Source: Sinonovacula constricta
Taxonomy: Eukaryota > Mollusca > Bivalvia > Cardiida > Solecurtidae
Length of the DNA: 64,000 nt
Assembly: GCA_007844125.1 (NCBI GenBank)
Contig: CM017559.1
Coordinates: forward strand, 69,456,546-69,520,545
Reading direction: 5' to 3'
In this document: piece by piece, positions 27,501 to 39,300 of the stretch
Numbering within the stretch: position 1 is the stretch's first letter
Layout: each line of letters begins with the position of its first letter
The notes under the pieces: generated by a model
Told to the model about the DNA's origin: nothing
Seen by the model: only the letters and a program-made list of their open reading frames with translations
Databases searched by the model: none
Made by a program: the position numbers and the translations under genes

Positions 27501-30500
27501 TGACCATGTTGATAGTCATCTTGGCTAACATTGTTGATAGTAATCTTGGCTGAAAGTGTTGATAGTCATCGTGCCTAACATTGTTGATAGTCATTTTGGC
27601 TGACCGTGTTGATAGTCATCCTGGCTGATCGTATTTATAGTCTACTTGGATGACCGTGTCGGTAGTCATCCTGGCTGATCGTATTTATAGTCTACTTGGA
27701 TGACCGTGTCGGTAGTCGTCCTGGCTGATCGTTTTTATAGTCTACATGGCTGACAGTGTTTTAGCTTTTGAATGGTCGAAGGATGTTACATAGCATCGCT
27801 GACAAAATATGCTCACAGATTAGACACAAAAGAGAAAACAGCTATTCGCCTTGGAAGTTTCAGTCGGGAAAAGGACTGAAAGAGTTTTATTAGTTGCTTT
27901 ACGGGTGCAATATTTTGTTTAGTTAAATTTGAGTAGTCACTTCATCAGTGCACCAAAAGCATACACTTTCAGTGGTATCATTGCTGTTGCAGAGTATTTC
28001 CAAAGTCAGGATCACACATGGACTCTATAAAGTTAGGTCAAAAGGTAACACTGACAAAGCAATTAATGTGTCACAATTGCCACACTTCTGTTCACGTATG
28101 ACACTAAAGCCTTATAGAGCTTTGTCGAATAAATTGTCGTAACCTAACTTTGTACCTTAGAGAACGCATAAACAGTCATTTACATTTAATTTGCCTAGTT
28201 GCTTTTTAAAAAGGATTTGATTCTAATGTATGTGAGTGTACATATGTATTTTACGTGTTTAAGTGCATACATAGGCTGGTTGGAAATGGTTGGTGTGTGT
28301 ATTTTACGGCTGTTATTATTTCTGCTTATTCATTTAATGGATTTTTGCAAACGAACTCCGAGTATAAACTTGTTGAAACAGAGAAACTTACATCAATTTT
28401 TAATAAAAATGACTGTTTAAACATACAACTATGGTAACACTTTATATTAATTGCATATAATTAAAGTTAAATGCAAATATCTAGTGTTTAATCATAAAGG
28501 CCGGTTACCTTGAAAGAGGTTAGGTCAAATATCGTGGAACAATATAACGTAGAATGTTCGTGTGTCCCGTTGCGTAGTTTTGAACGCCAACATGCATCTG
28601 ATAATATAGAATTTAATTAGCTTTGCTGATACCTTACGAGTCTTCTAAGCTTCGAGCTTCCTAAAACGAACATATAACAAGGTCCTTTAAGTTTTGCAAC
28701 ATATACAAACATCTGAAATAAAAAAGCAAAAAACAAGTTATTAAAATGACAAAACACACACACCCACAACAAACAAAAACAGAGATTAGATATACATAAA
28801 ACAGAGAGCAAGCAGTAACTACATTGAAACGGTCAATTAGGATGCCTAAGCCCATATACATAGAACTACTCTCGATCTTTATGTGCGTTTTTCATGCAGA
28901 AAAAAAAACAGCGGAAAAGAAACGGATTTGAAAATAAACAATTAGAAACAAACTAGCCCAAAACAAAGCACCAAGAAATTACATATATCTTTGGATTGAC
29001 CTTATAAAAGTATGCTGTATACAAACGAGGAAATGCATTTTGTGCAGAAAATTGTCGGGAATAATATGTATATTATTTAACAGAACTGGAGTAATATGTA
29101 TACTTTTTAACAGTAAAGTAATTTAACGATTTGAAAAGCTCCTTGAGTATTTTGGAAACATTCACATATGATTCCAACCGCCCCGCAAAAATTATACTGT
29201 AAATTGTTGGTGTTCAAACTGAAAAAATAAAAGATGAGAACATTCAAGTAAATAACAAAATGTATATTGGTTTATAAAATGCAACCAAAAATAAAAAAGC
29301 CGTTTCCATTTCGACACTTATGCGCATTATGGACACACTTTGTAATGCTGTCATCTGTATCTCAATGATCTGCTTATGCTGCCCCCCATTCAAACAACAT
29401 CAAAAACATTAATGATAGAAACACTAATACAACTTGATGAAGTCGGCACGGACAACTCTTGTAAGTACAGCACAATTCACCTGTTAATTTTCATTGTTTA
29501 TGCATTTTGTCTGTGGTACTAAACTCTCAAATCTAAAGGTACTTACAAAGTAAAAACAATATTAAAAATAGTTGAATGAAAATCTTTGTTGTTTGCAGTC
29601 AACTTCGACGAGAAGAAAACTAGGTCATAAAACTGTGTGCAGGAGTCCCTTAGGCGTTTCATGACAATGGTATAGTGTGTAGCAATATTGCATTGGGGAT
29701 TAGTCTTTCTGCTAAATTAATTCAAACCTCATGCATGTAAGTCATACTGTCAATTACATCGCAAAAATAATTTGATGTGGCAAACAGCGCCTTACTCATT
29801 TCTTCATAGTTCTAGATATGCATCGCAGGATATATTTAAAGTATAAGTGTTTTGAAACAATATATTTTCATTATTTAACCAATGAATGAAATCGCTTGTT
29901 GGTTAACAAAGGGATACCATTAGATTCCAGGAATCCTGTTCCAGCTTCTGAAGTGATTAATGCGTTAAACTGTACTTGCTGAGATGGATGTAAATAAGAT
30001 CCCACTCTCATTTGGGACTGTTTGATAAAAAACACGCACAGTCTGCCGTTAGGTGTCTAGTAAAGTGTCTAAATATAGCTTCATGTTGTTTGCAACAACT
30101 AGCAATGACTGAGTACGATGCTATACTCGTCACTGCTTTTGGCCACTGTCTAAATACTAACGAGTCCTGTGTCAGATAATCTGTTTTCGTTATTGCGGCT
30201 ATAAAACAACCTCATTTAATTCAGATCATATTAATCTTGACAGATTTGAAGACAATATTGGACTATTTCGTATCCCCTCGTAGATTAGCTTTACAATATA
30301 CCAGAAGCTATTGCAATTTCGTAGACACCGACTTCTGTCAACTACTGCTTAGAACATAACATTATACCTGCCAGTTCAATCAAATAACACATCGACATCG
30401 CCGCAAATGTAAGGAACCTATGCTATATTTTTAATTCTTAACAATACTACTGTTAACAATACTGCATTTTTTTCGTTTGGGTTGTTTTCTAAAACGTCAT

Positions 30501-33293
30501 TGTATTGTTGTATGACGTCATTAAATTATTCTTATTATACGTCATCGCTATGACAGTTTTATTTCAAATAACTACATCGTTTGGAACCTTTAGATTGCCG
30601 AGACTGTTACCTACAATACATATTGTACATATGTTGATAGCTTATTATAAAAAGAGGCATTTTGTCTGTACATTAGACAAAAAAAAAAAAAACATTCATG
30701 AAGTACAAGGTTGGAGTGCTCCACAAACCAGACTTAAGCACTCCCAGCACCACCAGTCGGTCCTTTTGACTGACCGTTCCAAGGCTGTAACTGTTTTTTT
30801 TTCCGGTTTGTGTGTTATATCTCGTTTCGGTGGTTTTGTCACTTTTACATTTAGTCATTTTGGCTTTGTCTAGAGGTACTTTCGATTTAAATATCTGGTA
30901 ATTCTTCTCGGACCTTTTATACTTTCCTTACTTTTGTCTTTAATGTAAGTAACAAACGGCCATTCGAATGCAATAAATAAGACCAACGTTTTTATTTAGG
31001 TTATATAAATGGTAATTCTACTGGCCGTGTTTAGAGTTTAGAACGAATTTGCGAATGTATTGGTTTTGTAGCACATGATATGTCTCACATGGATTGATTG
31101 TCTTTTACTTTTGAGAGTGTTTACTATTAACTAACTAAACAAAGTCAAACATACATATGCACTATATGCCTTTCATTTTCACCGAAGAACCAATGACAAA
31201 AAATATTTTTAAAAGATCTCAGACATTTATGAGGCTTTACTGCGTGCGATGTGTTTGCATGTCCGACGTATATTTACCAAAACTTTAGAACAATTAACTA
31301 ATCGGCTAATTTAAAAGGAAATAAGCCTGTACCAATCATGATATAACAAGCTTATACATTTTCTCACATTAATATAGTAGTTTACACTATTTATATGCAG
31401 ATAACTAGAAAAATGTATTTAGGCTGACCGTTCCAATGCGGTAACTGATGGTTATTCTTTTGTGTGTTATGTCTCGTCTCGGTGTTATGGACACATTTAC
31501 ATTTAACCTGTTTGCCTTTGTCTAGAGGTAGATTAAATTTAAATATCTGTGGAAATTTTGATAGGACCTTTTTGTTTATTTACTTATTGCAAATCATAAA
31601 ACGCATGTTGTATATAGATCTAAACCCCAAAATTAAGTTGGCCAGTACTTGTCAGATTATTTTTATAACTTTAAAAAGCAATAACAAATTTTGTGCAAAA
31701 AAGCACAAACGAACGCATGATAAACTGAACAATAAAAAGTGTACTTTACAGTATTCTTAGAACCCAACGAAGTTAAATTCCTATCGAGCTCGAGTTTACA
31801 CACCACTTTAGTGCAGTGTTGAGGCATTCATCGCCGAGGACTTCCGAATGCTGCTTCACTTGCGGAAATAGACATAGCCTAGAGAGGTAGCGTTTATGTT
31901 TAGCCTACATGTGAATACAGGTTGCCGGTTAAGTAACTTGTTTTCTAAATACTATGTGGACACGATTTTAATGACGTCACAAGTTTCAAAGAAATGTCAG
32001 CGCTTGCATATTTTTTTATTCAAAATCTATCGGGTTTTCTTTTCACCTTGCATTTGAGAAACCCCTTAGGATGTGCGAAGTTAGAGCTCTGTAAAACCGG
32101 TTTAAGCACACCAGTCGGCCCCTTTTGCCAACTGGCCATTCCAAGACGGTAACTGTTGGGTTTGCTTTCTTGTTTAATGACAAATCACAATGTTTACATC
32201 TGGCTTGCACGTGAATACCTTTGTCCTGTGTCTCGTCAGATTTTGGTATGTGTTGAAATGCTCTTAGGACTTTATCACGTTTCCTTATTCTTTACATTTG
32301 AATACCATTGTCCTATGCATTTTCAAATTTTGGTGCATGTTGCAATGCTCATAGGACTTTGTTATGTATTCTTATTATTATACTGTTTAAATGATTATAC
32401 CTATGCAATTGGTATTTCTATGGGCCGAATGGTAATGTCCAGTCTTCAGTCAACTTTCAATCTGTGCCTATAGTGAATGGCAGTAAGAACACATCTAAAT
32501 TCACAAATCGTTTCTGCTTCCCAGTCGTCCGCACAATTTCCTTTGGGTTCAGACATGATAGAAATGGGAAGCAACCATGAGGTTCACATAATGCAAGTCA
32601 ATTTCCTTCCACGGTGGGGTTGGCTAATTTCTTCTGTGTTTTTAAATTAGCCCACTGCTCCTAGATTGAAAACATTTGTTTGCTCGATTTTATGCTTCAG
32701 CCATTGATTCCTAACGTGATATAATGATCGTCTATAGAAGCATACATTATATGTGTATTGTATCTTAACATAATGTGTGTGAATGAAAATATAGCATAAT
32801 GACTTAACATAAATTGTGTTAAACGTGAATATAAAGATAACGGACCTGTGCGTCTCATCCTGTCCCATAACGTCGCTCTGACGAATGACTTTATAAGCGT
32901 AAATTTATAACTTTCGTGGAGTCTTCTACGCCATAGACATAAGAAAGATAGACCGACCATCCTATTGGCTGTGTGCTGATGCGTCATCGTACCATTGGCC
33001 GCCATATTGGAGAGCACAGCCAGTTGCTGAAAATGGCGTCTGCAATTGCGAGCAATGGGACAACAAAAATTAAAAAAAAAAAATATAATGGCCATCAGTG
33101 TTTTGCAATCAACTGCAATAATCGCAGAGATCTTGAAACAAGATCTAAGAGGATTACCTTTCAACAGTAAGTAGCTTTTTATTTGTTTAAATCAGAAAGA
33201 AATCTCGCAATATTGAACCTGCATTTGCTGACTGTCACTAAGTACTTTCAGTACAGACAGAGCTCTATTTCATCGATCGAGAGAGAGAGTGAA

Positions 33294-33327
<34 letters not shown>

Positions 33328-36300
33328 GGTACATGCTGCTTATTTCTAATCAGTTCCTTCATGATCCTTGGTCTGTATTTTGTAAACAAGTAATGCTGAT
33401 TTCTTGTTGAAATGATTCTGTTGCGCCCCATGACTGGGCTAAGTACATGTAGTCCAATGTCACAAGACGTTATGATAAGGACTGTAATACATTGTCGGCT
33501 AAGAGTTGATTTTTTCGTTTAAATGGGATGGCCCTGTAGATATTATGCAGTAGCCTAGCTACTGGTATTTCCATGTCTGATTTAGCACATACTCAGTACA
33601 CATACCTTGGACATCTTCTAGTGCCATGAATTGTTCCGTAGTGCATATAGGCATAAAAAAATCTTAGAGGAGACAATAATCCTGGCCCTAACAGGGATTT
33701 GAAACCGGGATCTTTAGATCAGTAGGCTGGCACTCAACCACGTCGCTAAAGGGTTAACCCAACAGCAAGGCTGTCGGAACTTCCAACAGCCTTGCTGTTG
33801 GGTTAACCCTTTAGCGACGTGGTTAAGTGCCTGGACTACTGATCTGGCGGACCGGGTTCGAAACCCAGTTAGGGCCAGGATTATTGTCTCCTCTGAGATT
33901 TACTCTAGTTCTTAGTATTTAGGTGAGGTTTAGTGAGCTTTTAATACAATGTACTGGGTAATAACATACTTAAATTTCCTGTTTATTTTTCAGTTTCCCA
34001 AACAAAGACAAGTCGCCTGAACGGCACAGCAAGTGGATTGTAGGTTGTAGAAGGGCTGGTGCTACACCTTCCAAGCATGCGCTTGTCTGCAGCCAGCACT
34101 TCAATGAAGACGTTATTGACTGCACTGGCCAGATAACGAGACTGCGGGGTGGAGCCGTCCCAACAATTGTTGACCTTCCAGTACAACTTCAGGTATTTTA
34201 TACTATATAAATTTATTTAATTACTGCATTTTTGTGACAGTAAGCAAAATTTGTTGATTGTCTTATACCATTTGAAAATACTATTTGTTATTATTTAAGA
34301 AGAAAAAATCCTTGAAATAATACTGCATGGAAAATACTTTTAAATAATCATCTCAGAAATGAGGTAAATATCCATGGCAGCTGAAAACAAACATAATAAA
34401 ACACCCAGACACAGTTACTTTATAACATGTTTGTTTGTTTATTGGGTTTATTGTCCCACCAACAGTATTTCAGTTATATGGAGACGGTGTCCACTTGAAG
34501 CAGATACAGTGCTGCCTTCACTGTGTATAGCATGCCGTGAACACCTGGCATGATACCACACCCAGTCACATTATCCTGACACCGGGGCAACCAGTCGTGG
34601 AACTACCCTTATATTTGCTTGAGCGTTAGCAAGGGAGCTATACCACTACCATTTTAACGACTTTGGTATGTCGCGGCCCGGGATCGAACCTTGGGCCTCC
34701 CGTACCTGGAGCCGTAACATGTTTGTGTTTATTATTGACCTGATTATCTTTGTAATTAATTGTAAGTATTATTTATTTTTGCAGAAGAAAATGGTTCCTC
34801 GCAAAACTCTAACGTCACTGCAAGAGTGCACCACATGACCAAGACTTTAAATTTGTGACAGAAGGGAAAAGCAATGCGACATAACTCAAACAAAACAGTT
34901 CTTCTTAAAAGACAATAAGTACACGTTTGTAAGAGATACAATATTTTAGTTGAAGTCAACTGAGATAAAGAGAAAGCCCCAAGGAAGCATAGCCTGACAT
35001 TGTTAAGTTTTGTACATCTTCACATCCATGTATACATGTGTAGTTGAAAGACTTCAATTCTGTGGAAGATTTATACCACATTTGTAGAATATTTGTCCAA
35101 TATCTTTGCTTTAAAAGACCTGCTGTTGTAATGCAGCTTAATTCTTGTGCATTGTTAAGTAAATTCATACTTATTACAATGATTTTTTAAAGTCTCCAGG
35201 ACTCATTCTGAGAATAGACATTGTAAATATTTTTATAATGATTGCTACTAAAGCATAAATGAACTTGAGATTTCATATGCTAGTTTGGAAGAATTATGCA
35301 CACACAAACTATACACATTTTGAGAAAATCAGTTCTTGTCCATGTGATAGAAAATCACTTGTTCCATATTATGCATTTTTTTCTACTTCACTGTCATAAT
35401 AATTTTTCGTGTTGCCCTTTCAAAGAAACGCGAAGGGATCGCTTTGCCGCTTTATGTTAACTTTTTTTATTTTGACCAAGGTGTTCAAATAAACACTTAT
35501 CTACATGTAGTTAAATTGGAGATTCAACATTATGACTTCTTGAAATCACACGTTCTGTTCTCTGGTTCCTTCTAACAAAGATATTATGTTAGCTAATTAA
35601 ATATGCATTAAGATTCATAGTATTATAAAGCTATGTTTAAGTAAACATTTTTGAAAATGTTTTATTATTTCAAACATCCTTTATAAACTAGCATAGTGAG
35701 CTGAAATTTAACAAACAAGTTTTTATTAGTAACATTAATATAAGGGCATGTCATGCATGTTACCTTAGTATTCTACACAATTTAAAAATATTCTTACCTC
35801 AACCAAAACCTTTTGCAAATCTTGAGCATTTAACTTTGATGTGTGAACATTTATTTCTTTAAATGCTCACAGTTTGTATTATTAAAACAAGTGGCATATT
35901 TAATATTTATGTTATGATGTCACACGTAAATTAGTGATTTTCATTGTTTGGTAATAATATTTTAGTTTATAACTGTGGTCAGAATACAAAATTGTATTGA
36001 TAATGAGTATAAATTAAAGCTACGAACTGATTGACTTACTAATTCTTATTGTTGTGTCCTGTGATGTTGAAGATTTTGGTGCTGCCATGTGTGAATCCTC
36101 ATGCAAAGTGAACTATATAGATCTAGTATTAACGAAAATTATTATCTTTAATAAAACATACACGCCAAGTATAATCAGTAACTTATATGGTACTCAAAAC
36201 CTCAATCTCTGTAGGTGTACATCTACATGTTTGCATATATACATGGCAAACATATTAAAGTGATTTTAATGAAAAAACAATAGCTAAGTGTATGCATCAT

Positions 36301-39300
36301 CTTCTGGGATCGTACAACAAAGTACTGAAAATTCTTATAACTATTTTATTCATATTTTTAAATCCAATATTTGGCCTTAGTCTGCCTATGCTAGCAGAAA
36401 TACTTGCTTATGTGGTTTTTAACATTAGTTTATGAACCGAGTAGATCTAAATAGTCCGTTATAATTGAAATAAAAGAGAAAAATAACATTAATCTACTCT
36501 AACTGTAGTCATAGTCATCAGTATAGTCATCCTGTACAAAAATCATATAAGAGCGATACAATAGGGGAAAATCCCCTATATACTTCTCGATCGTTACATC
36601 CAATCTAGATTCCTACTATGTACAGCATCAAGTCTATAAATCAGATCAGGTAAAATTAATTTAAATAATATGAATTACTATGCATATAAAGACACAAAAG
36701 ATATAAACTACTGCAGAAACTGTGTCGTTTAATACTCTGAAGGAAATAAAAATACATAAAACGCGCAGTGTTATCGGAAAATATTCTAAGATTTTCCTTG
36801 TTTTATCATAGCGTATCTATAGATGCGCTAAACTAATGCGCTCTCCAAGATGGCGGCCAATAGCGCACGGGTAATAAATAGCGCGCCCGGTCTATCTATT
36901 TATATGTCTATGTTCTACGCTAAAAAAACGTAACACGCATACTAATCAAAGCGCTGAGAAGCGCTGTTTTGGCGGTGTAAGTCGACCATGTATGCCATAA
37001 CAGGTGTACACACAATGGTCAAAATTATTCTGTAGTAAATAAAACATACAACGCATTGAACATAGGAAAGCAGGCATGTCTTCGGCTGCAAATAAACACT
37101 TCTTCTAAAATATAGAATCGGCCGCAATAGCTTAAGTGGTAGAGCATTGGCCTGTCGATCGGGAGGTCGCGGGTTCGGATCCCGGCCGGGAAAAACCAAA
37201 GACTTTAAGGTTGGTAGTAGTGGTTTCCTTCCTAATGCTTGAGCTTAAGGGGACAGCATTACGTCTGACTCGTCGGTGTCAGCATAATGGACCGGCCAGG
37301 TTCAGTCCCTGGGCACCTAATTAGTGTCCCTGTGCTATAATGATAGAAATGTCCCTGCACAGTATCGGCTAAAATGCCGGCAAATCCCAAATCCCCATGT
37401 ACAGACTACACATTGTGACAAAAGTAACATCAGAGTCACTTACATCCGCTATTAGAAACCATTTATTTTAATATGAAATACTTTATATATTTGCATTTTA
37501 ACCTACGTTAGGTCTGAAATAATTGCCCATACATGCTAGCGAATTGGACCAAAATAAACTGAGCTTGAAATAAACAACTACCTCTTACACTCCTGTGATC
37601 TAAATCTGAAAATCCAGAGTGCGTCATATGTCTCCGAACGTACACGGAGGATTTAAACTGAGATACTAATATGATACAAATGACCTATGTCATTACATAA
37701 CCTGATTAAGAGCCGCATATTTCATCGAGGCCTCACGCGAAAGTCGCAAATATCTCGACCAAGTAGATGACATATCGTCAGTGGAACACTCGTGTTAAAA
37801 GCAGTTCGCTTCCCGTTTCAGACCTGTGCTATAGTTAATGAGTGATATCCGTACTCTTCTCTGGTCATTTTTCTTGATTCAAAAAGTTAATTTCATTTAC
37901 AATTAAATTTCAATTACAATCAACAATTTTTATTTAGTTCTTCTAGTCGAAATAATCTCTCTCTTTCTGTTTCTCTCTCTCTGTGTCTGTATGTCTGTCT
38001 GTCTGTCTGTTTCTCTCTGTCTCTCTCTCTATCTATCTTCTAAGCACGATGCGAACATAATTTTTCAATGGCGTCACAACTTTCGTCGTGGCTTGTCGGA
38101 GAAAACGTCAACGCTTGGTCATTTTTTCCCCAAATAGATCGGGTTTCTTTTCATTGCTAGCATTTGAGAAACCCATCAGGAAGCGCGAGATTAAAGATGT
38201 GTAAAACCAATTAAAGCACCCCAGTCGGTCCATAATGCCGACTGATCGTTCCATGGCAGTAACTGTCGGGTTTACTCTATTTGTTAAATGACTCATCACA
38301 GATTTGTTCTTTTACATTTGGATTGCATGTGGATATTGTCCTGTGCCTTTTCAAAATTTTGGTATATGTTTCAATGCTCATAGGACTCTGTCATATATTC
38401 TTACTGCGTTAAACAATGCAACATACAATGATGACATTATTAAGAAACTATAGCGATCGCGAAATTACATGACAATTTCTCCACTTTTTAAATAAAAATA
38501 CATTGAAATAATAGAAGTATATTAAGGCTACAGCGACGACATACTCAAGTTGTATGATGAGCCGATATGTATGCATGTATTATCGCTATTTATTGTCAGG
38601 CGTTTTGTATTAGTATTTTTGCAAACGAATTTTGGATTAAAACTTTTTCTTCACGACTATTCCTCCTGTAAAATTTATTTGCTTTTTCAATGTAGCAAAA
38701 ATCAAAATGCAGTAACTTGCTCATACTTTAAAGAAATTATATCTTATATTAAAAGTTTTGGCGTAAAGAAGCAATACTTTTATTATTTATTATTAATACT
38801 ATTAAACTAACAAAGAAAAATTAACTGTTTGGTGCTTAACTGACTCAGGATTTGCAGTTATTGACAAATGTTTCACGGTCTAAATACTCACAAGCCGATG
38901 TCAGCCACGTTAAGTTATTGCCGACTAAAACAACTCATTTAATTTAGTTCGTATTAATGTTGACGAAGACGAAGACAATCTTTGATATTGGAGAGGTTAG
39001 ACGTCACTCACGGTGGCTTTTCTCGGCGGATTAGAAAAGCAGTATAGCTATTGCTTGGCGATATACAGAGAGTGCCGTCAAGTACCGGCTAGGTTTTTAC
39101 ATTTTAACTATGACGGGGTCGCCTTTTACGTAGTGGTAGGGTCGCCGATTTGTAACTCCTCTGACTGCTTAGCCTCTCACCACGTGGGCTCGGGGCGATA
39201 GATTAATTTGGGAAGGTATTCCAGCTGACTTGCGGTGCGCCGGTGGTTCTACCCAGGCATTTGTCTGGATACTGCCTCCACAAAAAGCTGGACGTTGCTA

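Larger units (their letters stand above)
32932..36912 (+). mobile_element. Candidate P-superfamily DNA transposon, internally deleted, with THAP gene
   Basis: 3981 bp bounded by terminal inverted repeats, 32932-32955 and 36888-36912. Both read CATAGACATA first and AGATAGACCG last from the outside, with one indel and about two mismatches between. A second inverted pair of 22 bp, one mismatch, lies at 32994-33015 and 36840-36861. An exact 8-bp direct repeat TTCTACGC flanks the whole. P elements of flies have 8-bp duplications, CA-starting terminal repeats, subterminal inverted repeats and an N-terminal THAP domain in the transposase; this element matches each of those. hAT elements also make 8-bp duplications but use BED fingers. 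The interior after the THAP gene (34840-36840) is AT-rich and shows no RNase-H-like catalytic domain. The P-family call is inference; the repeats are seen directly. Confidence 0.7.

Noticed and set aside
26147..27765. Possible CRISPR-like array of 25-bp repeats
   Set aside because: Units are directly head to tail with no unique spacers, in a eukaryotic intron.
32697..33164. 155-codon minus-strand open frame over the THAP exon
   Set aside because: Antisense shadow of THAP exon 1 and its promoter; poly-Phe arises from the poly-Lys codons.
33659..33902. Pair of divergent tRNA genes
   Set aside because: B box is perfect but the acceptor and anticodon stems do not pair well; a tRNA-derived repeat explains it better.
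37119..37190. Functional tRNA gene
   Set aside because: A and B boxes are good, but the acceptor stem does not close and a SINE body follows directly.
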